In this document: positions 1 to 5,411 of the stretch, in pieces
How the letters are laid out: every line of letters starts with the position of its first letter
Numbering within the stretch: the first letter of the stretch is position 1
From: CAWKZT01 sp963854565
GTDB taxonomy: Bacteria > Actinomycetota > Acidimicrobiia > Acidimicrobiales > JAHEJN01
Length of the DNA: 7,052 nucleotides
NCBI GenBank assembly: GCA_963854565.1
Contig: CAWKZT010000095.1
Span: forward strand, 1 to 7,052
Direction of reading: 5' to 3'
Made by a program: the position numbers and the translations under genes
Notes under the pieces: generated by a model
What the model was told of the DNA's origin: nothing
Database searches by the model: none
The model's input: only the letters and a program-made list of their open reading frames with translations

Positions 1-257
1 TGTGTAGGGCCCACGGTCAGCTGATAGCGGTCCCACGCCGTAGCCAAAAACTGGTTGAGTCCTGGGTCGTGCACGGCATCAATCGGTTTGGTCCCCCATT
101 GCTGCGGGTCAACGAACTCGAATTGCTCGTCACTTTGCAAGGCCGCACGAATGATCTCGGCTCGCCCCGGATGCTCAAAAGGATCCTGAAACGCCGACGA
201 CTCGATTTCGCGCTGGGGATTATGTAGTTGGTGGCGATCGGAGTAGACGACTTTCAC
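1..257 (-). CDS. Acetylpolyamine amidohydrolase / class II histone deacetylase-like enzyme, N-terminal part only
   Basis: About 85 codons are visible before the gene leaves the left edge. The protein starts MKVVYSDRHQLHNPQ, continues with DPFEHPGRAEIIRAAL near residues 24-39, and has DAVHDPGLNQFLATAWDR around residues 60-77. This is the N-terminal pattern of the arginase/deacetylase-fold family: a YS.RH.LH opening, a PFE.P.RAE..L block, then VHD...FL..AW. Mycoplana acetylpolyamine amidohydrolase has it. Such enzymes use a zinc to remove acetyl groups from acetylated polyamines or related small amides; the zinc and catalytic residues lie beyond the window. The GTG start is chosen because homologues begin at the same point and AGAGAAG lies 5 nt upstream. 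It follows the aldolase stop by 12 nt, so the two are probably one transcript. The family is fairly sure; the substrate is not, since this superfamily also contains acetoin-utilisation and lysine-deacetylase branches. Confidence 0.85.
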   Translation of the reverse strand, partial: MKVVYSDRHQLHNPQREIESSAFQDPFEHPGRAEIIRAALQSDEQFEFVDPQQWGTKPIDAVHDPGLNQFLATAWDRYQLTVGPT

Positions 258-269
258 CAGTGCTTCTCT

Positions 270-1055
270 CTAGTACATGCCGCCGTCGGCGGCGTCGGCA
301 CTGCCACGGGCACTTGCCAACTCGCTGGAAATTCCTGCCTTGAGTGCAACCAAATCTGAGGTGACCGTGATCATCCGAAAGCCCATCTCGCGACGCTTGC
401 TCACCAACCCCGAACTAGTGTGGCAACCCGCGACGACCCCAGCGTTATTGGCAGCTGCGACAATCGTTGCAAGGGCCTCCATGAACACTGGTTCGTCGTC
501 GTTGTTGCCGGGCGGAAGTCCCAAGGTGATCGACAGGTCCGCTGGTCCGACGTAACAAGCGGTAACCCCGGGTACGGCCAAGATGGCATCGACGTTGGCC
601 AAGGCCTCAACCGTCTCGATCATTGGGATCACCGAAATATTTGCGTTGGCGTCGTTGTAGTACTCAGCTCCATGAGCAATCCCGGCACGAACAGGCCCAT
701 ATGACCGCGTGCCTGCAGGGGCGTAGAGACAACTACGCACGGCGGACTCGCATTGCGCCACCGTGTTGACCATCGGGATGATCACTCCGACCGATCCAGC
801 GTCGAGAACTTTGCCGATGATGCCCGGTTCATTCCACGGCACCCGGGTAATCGCCGAGCAGCCTTCTAATTCGACCGCACCAAGCATCGCGGGCACGTCC
901 CCATAATCGAGGGCCCCGTGTTGCAGATCAAGGCACACATAGTCAAATGCCGCGCCAGCCATTGTTTGGGCGGCCAAAAAATTACTGGTAGTCATCCAAC
1001 CACCAATGGCGGTGTCGCCGCTGGTCCACTTGTCCCGCATCGGATTATTCAGCAT
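270..1055 (-). CDS. HpcH/HpaI family class II aldolase (2-keto-3-deoxy acid aldolase type)
   Basis: A 261-residue protein, the usual length for HpaI-type pyruvate-dependent aldolases. These cleave 4-hydroxy-2-oxo acids, such as 4-hydroxy-2-oxoheptanedioate or 2-keto-3-deoxy sugar acids, into pyruvate and an aldehyde with a divalent metal, in the cytoplasm. The family landmarks are all present. The catalytic His is H46 in FDYVCLDLQHG (37-47), the phosphate/pyruvate-binding Arg is R71 in TRVP, and LDAGSVGVIIPMVNT lies at 84-98. GPVRA is at 120-124, and the metal ligands are E147 in IPMIET and D173 in GPADLS. I aligned these with E. coli HpaI H45, R70, E149 and D175 from memory. The ATG start has AGGGAG 5 nt upstream. 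The gene is divergent from the DUF3097 gene across a 78-bp spacer in which I see no clear promoter. The exact substrate cannot be told from sequence; the amidohydrolase downstream gives no obvious clue. Confidence 0.9.
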   Translation of the reverse strand: MLNNPMRDKWTSGDTAIGGWMTTSNFLAAQTMAGAAFDYVCLDLQHGALDYGDVPAMLGAVELEGCSAITRVPWNEPGIIGKVLDAGSVGVIIPMVNTVAQCESAVRSCLYAPAGTRSYGPVRAGIAHGAEYYNDANANISVIPMIETVEALANVDAILAVPGVTACYVGPADLSITLGLPPGNNDDEPVFMEALATIVAAANNAGVVAGCHTSSGLVSKRREMGFRMITVTSDLVALKAGISSELASARGSADAADGGMY

Positions 1056-1060
1056 GATTT

Positions 1061-1066
1061 CTCCCT
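1061..1066 (-). promoter_or_regulatory. Ribosome binding site of the aldolase gene
   Basis: On the minus strand AGGGAG stands 5 nt before the ATG at 1055. It is the best Shine-Dalgarno on the left half of the window and fixes this start over the second in-frame ATG five codons later. Confidence 0.7.
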
Positions 1067-1133
1067 GGATATGTGCTTAGGGACCTTACCTCGGCTGGCT
1101 GACGAAAGGCCTACCCATGTCGTGGCATCGGGT

Positions 1134-2012
1134 ATGCGCACACCTAGTCGAATCATGTGGTCAAATCGGCCCATGGTTTCTTCTTTTGACGATGGGCTTT
1201 TGGCTGGCCCGATGGACCTCGATGCTCCCGTGCAACGAGGTATCGAAAAGAAGAACCTGTTCGTAACTATCGGAACCGTTCTCACCCACCGGGGCAGTGG
1301 CACCGAGGGTGCTGTGGTCGAGTTCGTGGAGGGCAAGCGGGTCGCGCTACGCGATCATGCGGGTCAGGATCACCACTTCAAGCCGGTCGACGGTTTCTTT
1401 CTACATCTGGGTAAACCCGTTGCCTTGCGGGCACCGCGTCACCACACGAAGGCCGCGACCACTCCCACCATGACCGCGTCCGGCTCGGTAGACACCGGCC
1501 ATGTTCCCGCTCGGGTGGCCCGGGCCAGCCGTATCTGGGTGGAGGGCATCCACGACGCCGAACTCATCGAACGCATCTGGGGCGATGATCTGCGCGTCGA
1601 GGGCATTGTGGTCGAACAACTCGAAGGGGCCGACGACCTTGCCGACCGAGTACGTGGCTTCCAACCCGGCGAACGACGTCGCATCGGCGTCCTCCTAGAT
1701 CACCTGGTGCCGGGATCCAAAGAGACCCGTATCGCCGAGTCAATCAGCGATCCAAACGTGTTGATCTGCGGCCACCCATATGTCGACATTTGGCAGGCCA
1801 TCAAGCCCACCGTTGTTGGCATCCAAGCCTGGCCAGTCATTGCTATGGGTACACCGTGGAAGGAAGGCATCATGGCGGCCGTCGGCTTCTCCGGCGAATC
1901 GGGCCGTTTCTGGCGTGAAGTTCTCGGCAAGGTGAATTCTTATAAGGACGTCGAAACACCACTGATCAATGCTGTCGAGCAATTGATCGATTTTGTGGCG
2001 GTCCCCGAATAG
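1134..2012 (+). CDS. DUF3097 family protein (function unknown, Toprim-like motifs)
   Basis: With this start the protein has 292 residues, close to the family norm. The diagnostic stretch is RIWVEGIHDAELIERIWGDD (133-152), then EGIVVEQLEGADDL, then GVLLDHLVPGSKETRIA (185-201) and GHPYVDIWQAIKP (213-225). The protein ends near ELIDFVAVPE-type sequence, as other members do. I recognise this as DUF3097, found in Actinobacteria, with no established role. The acidic VEG.HDAE block and the later VLLDHL.PGSKE block resemble the Glu and Asp motifs of Toprim domains (RNase M5, OLD nucleases); that reading is my inference. The N-terminal part (about 20-95) is beta-rich and less conserved. The start is uncertain: the frame stays open far upstream, across the divergent aldolase. 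In-frame GTG 1122, ATG 1155 and ATG 1173 are alternatives, and none has a strong Shine-Dalgarno. matB follows in the same direction. Confidence 0.85.
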   Translation: MRTPSRIMWSNRPMVSSFDDGLLAGPMDLDAPVQRGIEKKNLFVTIGTVLTHRGSGTEGAVVEFVEGKRVALRDHAGQDHHFKPVDGFFLHLGKPVALRAPRHHTKAATTPTMTASGSVDTGHVPARVARASRIWVEGIHDAELIERIWGDDLRVEGIVVEQLEGADDLADRVRGFQPGERRRIGVLLDHLVPGSKETRIAESISDPNVLICGHPYVDIWQAIKPTVVGIQAWPVIAMGTPWKEGIMAAVGFSGESGRFWREVLGKVNSYKDVETPLINAVEQLIDFVAVPE

Positions 2013-2031
2013 TTGTCCGGGTTCGTTTTTC

Positions 2032-2047
2032 TGGCCTAATTGGGCCA
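2032..2047 (+). other. Small inverted repeat before matB
   Basis: TGGCC (2032-2036) and GGCCA (2043-2047) can form a 5-bp stem with a 6-nt loop. It lies 19 nt after the DUF3097 stop and 2 nt before the ATG at 2050. It is too short to call a terminator, and no U-tract follows. If 2050 is the real start the stem would cover the ribosome site, a mild argument for the start at 2101. Confidence 0.3.
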
Positions 2048-2049
2048 CC

Positions 2050-3591
2050 ATGGGACGCGTGACGCGCACGATCCACTCCCCTGTCCTCATTGATGCCAAT
2101 ATGGCGCAGGTTCTCCACGACCGGTATGCGCACCGACTCGATGAGGTCTTTCTGCGGCAACCGGACGGGCCAACGCTCACCTATCGGGCGTTAGAAGCCC
2201 GAGCATCATTGTTCGTTGGCGTGCTGTGCGACGCCGGAGCAGTGGTTGGTGATCGCGTTGTCATCCAGGTTCACAAGTCGACCGATGCCGTGGCGCTGTA
2301 TCTCGCTTGTCTGCGGGGCGGATTCGTTTTCGTCGCTCTGAACCCGGCGTACACCGCTAACGAGGTCAGCTATTTCGTGGGCGATGCCGAACCGTCGATC
2401 ATCGTGCACGCCCCTCACGCGCCAATCGAATCGGTCGAGGGGGTCACCAGGGCGATCTTTTCGCTCGGTGTCGACGGGACGGGAACGTTGGTTGATGCCA
2501 CTGCCACCGTTGGCCCAGTCACCACGATCGTGCCCAGGTCTTCGTCTGATCTTGCGGCGATGCTCTACACGTCCGGCACTACAGGTCGATCCAAAGGCGC
2601 CACACTTTCCCATCAAAACCTCATTGTCAATGGCTTTGCGCTACATGACAGTTGGGGTTTTTCCTCTGACGATGTGCTGCTGCACACGTTGCCTATCTTC
2701 CACGTACACGGGTTATTTGTTGCTTTGCATTGCGCCATGTTGAGTGCATGCGAGGTCATCTTCTTGCCCAAGTTTGATTCCAACGCGTTCTTTGCCAACC
2801 TGCCCGAGGCCACGGTGCACATGGGCGTGCCCACGTATTATTCGCGTCTCGTAACCGATGCCCGACTGACTCCCGCCACTTGCGCCCATATGCGACTGTT
2901 CACATCAGGGTCTGCTCCTCTGTCTGAGCTGAGCTTCGAAGAGTTCGAAGCACTCTCGGGACATCAGATGGTCGAGCGTTATGGCATGACCGAAGTGGGC
3001 ATCTTGACGTCTAACCCGCTCGACGCTGATCGAGTCGCTGGCACCGTTGGCTACCCGCTCCCAGGGGTAGAGATTCGCGTGACCGACGAAGCGGGGATGT
3101 CGATCGCCGACGGATCGCCCGGAGCGGTCGAATGCCGCGGTCCCAATGTCACCAAGGGCTACTGGCGTATGCCCGACAAAACGGCGGAGGCAACCGCCGA
3201 CGGAAACTGGTTCCGCACCGGCGACGTTGGCACGCTGGCCTCTGATGGACGACTCACCTTGGCCGGACGGTCCAGCGACATGATCATCAGCGGCGGTCTA
3301 AACGTCTACCCGGCGGAGATCGAAAGTTGCATCGAGGAATGCGCCAGCGTCAACGAGATCGCCATCGTCGGACTACCACATAGCGATTTAGGCGAGGCCG
3401 TAACGGCGTTTGTCGTCGCCCACAATGCTGACACGGTGGCCGAAGATGTAGCGAGCGCGTGCGACGGAACCATCGCCCGCTTCAAGCACCCCAAACAGGT
3501 CATCGTCGTAGACGAACTCCCCAGAAACGCCATGGGCAAGGTACAAAAATCCGTGTTGCGTCAAAGCTTCGCCACGCTCTACGACAGGTAG
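2050..3591 (+). CDS. matB: Malonyl-CoA (methylmalonyl-CoA) synthetase MatB
   Basis: An AMP-forming acyl-CoA synthetase of the ANL superfamily, 513 residues from this start. It converts malonate (some members methylmalonate) plus CoA and ATP to the CoA thioester, AMP and pyrophosphate. Motifs in order: phosphate loop LYTSGTTGRSKG (172-183), HGLFVALH (220-227), MGVPTYYSRL (258-267), MRLFTSGSAPL (281-291), ERYGMTE (309-315), KGYWRMPDKT (369-378), TGD (390-392), hinge/A8 region GGLNVYPAEIE (415-425), and A10 LPRNAMGKVQK with catalytic K497. The wording of these blocks matches Rhodopseudomonas and Streptomyces MatB rather than acetyl-, propionyl- or long-chain acyl-CoA ligases. Start choice is open: ATG 2050 (no clear Shine-Dalgarno), GTG 2059 (GGGA just upstream) or ATG 2101 (496 residues, near the typical MatB N-terminus). 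No malonyl-CoA decarboxylase or malonate transporter is visible beside it. Confidence 0.93.
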   Translation: MGRVTRTIHSPVLIDANMAQVLHDRYAHRLDEVFLRQPDGPTLTYRALEARASLFVGVLCDAGAVVGDRVVIQVHKSTDAVALYLACLRGGFVFVALNPAYTANEVSYFVGDAEPSIIVHAPHAPIESVEGVTRAIFSLGVDGTGTLVDATATVGPVTTIVPRSSSDLAAMLYTSGTTGRSKGATLSHQNLIVNGFALHDSWGFSSDDVLLHTLPIFHVHGLFVALHCAMLSACEVIFLPKFDSNAFFANLPEATVHMGVPTYYSRLVTDARLTPATCAHMRLFTSGSAPLSELSFEEFEALSGHQMVERYGMTEVGILTSNPLDADRVAGTVGYPLPGVEIRVTDEAGMSIADGSPGAVECRGPNVTKGYWRMPDKTAEATADGNWFRTGDVGTLASDGRLTLAGRSSDMIISGGLNVYPAEIESCIEECASVNEIAIVGLPHSDLGEAVTAFVVAHNADTVAEDVASACDGTIARFKHPKQVIVVDELPRNAMGKVQKSVLRQSFATLYDR

Positions 3592-3619
3592 TCACGCGGC
3601 CATTTGAGCACCGCCTTCC

Positions 3620-3648
3620 AGCGGGCTGCGTCGCCGCAACAGCCCGCT
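3620..3648 (+). terminator. Possible terminator stem after matB, without U-tract
   Basis: AGCGGGCTG (3620-3628) and CAGCCCGCT (3640-3648) are perfect 9-bp complements around an 11-nt loop, 28 nt after the matB stop. The stem is GC-rich, but the following bases (ACACAGGC) are not a T-run, so it would be a U-less terminator of the type proposed for Actinobacteria, or an mRNA 3'-end stabiliser. Confidence 0.45.
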
Positions 3649-3848
3649 ACACAGGCGCCGCCCTGCTTTGCACGAGATCGATCCCGAAGTTGCCAAGGCA
3701 GTTGCGGTTTCAAGGGCATGGGGCCAGGACGCTGGTGGCGGGTAACCCAAGTTCACGTAGTCACAGTCCGTCGCGCCGGTCACCTCTTCTCACTCAACGC
3801 CACTGAGTCAAGAATCACTGATTACGCGACGATTTGACACATTTATTC

Positions 3849-3877
3849 TTGCGTACGTCAGTTCTGTTTGGTATGGT
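3849..3877 (+). promoter_or_regulatory. Predicted sigma70/SigA-type promoter of the HNH gene
   Basis: TTGCGT (3849-3854) is followed after exactly 17 nt by TATGGT (3872-3877), preceded by TG one base upstream (3869-3870), an extended -10. It matches the actinobacterial TTGnnn/TAnnnT pattern. Transcription would start near 3884 and leave an untranslated leader of about 110 nt before the GTG at 3996. The nearby TTGACA at 3834 has no -10 at the right distance. Confidence 0.5.
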
Positions 3878-3945
3878 TGTAGGTACTGAATCGGTTGTTT
3901 TGCTTCCCCTTTGTGGCTAGGTTTGGTCGCCTGTCTTGTTCGCTT

Positions 3946-3968
3946 ACCGCAACTTTTTGTTGCCCGGT
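3946..3968 (+). promoter_or_regulatory. Leader hairpin just upstream of the HNH gene's ribosome site
   Basis: GCAAC (3949-3953) and GTTGC (3959-3963) pair around a TTTTT loop. ACC (3946-3948) can extend the stem with GGT (3966-3968) across a CC bulge, giving about 8 bp. It ends 13 nt before the Shine-Dalgarno, so it could affect translation. A role is inference; the pairing is seen directly. Confidence 0.35.
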
Positions 3969-3981
3969 TGGCACCGATTTT

Positions 3982-3989
3982 GGAGGGAG
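3982..3989 (+). promoter_or_regulatory. Strong ribosome binding site of the HNH gene
   Basis: GGAGGGAG lies 6 nt before the GTG at 3996. It is the strongest Shine-Dalgarno in the window and shows that translation starts there and not at the upstream in-frame ATG 3936, which lies before the hairpin. Confidence 0.8.
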
Positions 3990-3995
3990 CTTCAC

Positions 3996-5354
3996 GTGTC
4001 AGATCAACTACAACAGCTGCAAGCAAGCATCGAAGCTCTCCGCGACATCGACGTGCTTGACCTGTCGGGCCCGGAGTTGGAAGAGCGTTTGTTTGCGCTT
4101 GTTTCGGTGGCGCCGGTTCTTGCGGCGGCTACTGCTGAGTCGGTGGCGGCGTTTGATGCGTCGATGCAATACGAGGTGGGCGGGCATCGCACCGCCGCAG
4201 CATGGTTGCGCGCCAACTTCAGCATGCGTTCTGCTGACGCGAAGCGTCTGGTGGGTACTGGTAAGCGTTTGCGTCACATGGAACTAACCCGCGAAGCATT
4301 GTGGGATGGCCGGATCACTTTGGCGCACGCCGATCGTCTGGCTAGGTCCAACAAACCACATCTGTATTCTGCGTTCGCCGACGCGGAGGCGTATCTGATT
4401 GAGGCCGCGGTTGGCCAGGAGTACGGCGATTTTGACAAGGTCGTGTCCTATTGGGACAACCTCGCCGATCAATCATCCGCGGAGAAACGCGAGAAGCGCC
4501 GTTTCGAGGAACGTTATGCCAACTGTTATGAAACTTTCGATGGGATGACGGTGTTCTCGGCCTGGCTCGACCCGGTTAGCGGGGCCGAGGTTCGTATGGA
4601 GTTCGAACGACTATGCACCTTGGAGTATCAGTCCGACTGGGACGAAGCACGGGTCACCTGGCCTGCTGATGAAGCGCAGTTGCATTTGGGTCGCACCGCT
4701 CAACAACGCGGTGCCGCGGCCTTGGTGGCCATGGCCCGGGCGTCCGCCGCTCACGGGGTGGCTGGCAAACCCGCCGATCATGTTGTCACCGTCGTGATGG
4801 ACTACGAGTCGTGGCTGGCCGAACTGCATGCCTTAGACACCGAGTGCAACGCTCACCTCGACAGCGATGAGGTTGGTGAGCGCTCGCATCGTTACCCAGA
4901 CGCAGTTGCCCGGTTCGGTCCTTCTCGTGACGGGATCTGTGAAACCGACACCGGCACGATCATCGCCCCATCCGAAGCCCTCGACATGGCGTTGGGTGGG
5001 TGGGTTCGCCGCATGGTCATTGGCCCTAAAGGTCACATGATTGACTACGGCCACAAACAACGCTTATTTCCCAAACATTTGGGGGACGCCATCCGCCAAA
5101 CATCACACGGTCACTGCGAAGCCACCGGTTGCCTACAACCAGCACGGCAATGCCAAATAGATCACCAACAAACCTGGGCCCAAGGCGGCACCACCGATCC
5201 CCAAAACGCCCGGGTGCTCTGCGGGTTTCACAACCGGCTCCGCAACGTCAACCTCGGTGGCACCGAACGCAACAAATACCGACGACGACGAAAAATGCCC
5301 ACCATCTGGGCCACCACCACCGGGAACAAACCACCCGAATCGGTCAGCTCGTAA
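3996..5354 (+). CDS. 13E12-repeat/DUF222 protein with C-terminal HNH endonuclease domain
   Basis: A 452-residue protein from the GTG start. Residues about 1-330 are the mostly helical DUF222 (13E12 REP) region: a helical N-terminus, GGHRTAAAWLRANF near 62-75, DAKRLV, and LWDGRITLAHADRLAR near 102-116. A second block around 260-275 has DHVVTVVMDY. The HNH domain follows at about 365-415: zinc ligands C374 and C379, D389-H390 in QIDH (His as general base), WAQGGTTDPQN with N404, then C409 and H412 in LCGFHN. The residue after H412, normally the last His of H-N-H, is N413, giving an H-N-N site. The tail is basic (KYRRRRK). Family members are common in Actinobacteria, often in many copies; their role is unproven, with mobile or nuclease functions proposed. 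It has its own promoter and leader, and its base composition shifts strongly from 5' to 3'. Confidence 0.93.
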   Translation: MSDQLQQLQASIEALRDIDVLDLSGPELEERLFALVSVAPVLAAATAESVAAFDASMQYEVGGHRTAAAWLRANFSMRSADAKRLVGTGKRLRHMELTREALWDGRITLAHADRLARSNKPHLYSAFADAEAYLIEAAVGQEYGDFDKVVSYWDNLADQSSAEKREKRRFEERYANCYETFDGMTVFSAWLDPVSGAEVRMEFERLCTLEYQSDWDEARVTWPADEAQLHLGRTAQQRGAAALVAMARASAAHGVAGKPADHVVTVVMDYESWLAELHALDTECNAHLDSDEVGERSHRYPDAVARFGPSRDGICETDTGTIIAPSEALDMALGGWVRRMVIGPKGHMIDYGHKQRLFPKHLGDAIRQTSHGHCEATGCLQPARQCQIDHQQTWAQGGTTDPQNARVLCGFHNRLRNVNLGGTERNKYRRRRKMPTIWATTTGNKPPESVSS

Positions 5355-5411
5355 TGCATGACGCCCCATCGAATTGTGCTTGATGACTGAGTGAGCCAAT
5401 AGGATCACGGC

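Larger units (their letters stand above)
3592..3995. other. 404-bp gap between matB and the HNH gene
   Basis: I find no complete gene here. From left to right it holds a 9-bp terminator-like stem (3620-3648) and a stop-to-stop fragment at 3608-3745 that reads like protein but has no proper start. After these come an A/T-richer segment from about 3800 with a promoter (3849-3877), then a G/T-rich leader of about 110 nt with a hairpin (3946-3968) and a strong Shine-Dalgarno (3982-3989). No tRNA or CRISPR repeat was seen. Short open frames on either strand here lack ribosome sites and family signatures. Confidence 0.6.

Noticed and set aside
918..1133. N-terminal extension of the DUF3097 frame
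   Set aside because: It runs antisense through the well-supported aldolase gene and its translation has no family resemblance; DUF3097 proteins have the length given by a start near 1134.
3789..3805. ACTCA/TGAGT inverted repeat as an operator
   Set aside because: Only 5 bp with a 7-nt spacer; this is expected by chance in a window of this size.
3592..3837. Short open frames on both strands in the gap after matB (63 codons on minus, 77 codons on plus)
   Set aside because: No ribosome binding sites, no recognisable family, and they overlap a stem-loop; the plus one needs a TTG start.
3834..3839. Perfect TTGACA as -35 of the HNH gene
   Set aside because: At 16-18 nt there is no TAnnnT; the next good -10 (TATGGT 3872) is 32 nt away and pairs better with TTGCGT at 3849.
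3936..3995. Upstream ATG start for the HNH gene adding 20 residues
   Set aside because: It lies before the leader hairpin, has no Shine-Dalgarno, and the strong GGAGGGAG points to GTG 3996.
3592..3995. tRNA, CRISPR or riboswitch in the largest gap
   Set aside because: No GGTTCGA-like T-loop with an acceptor stem, no regularly spaced repeats, and no riboswitch core I could recognise.
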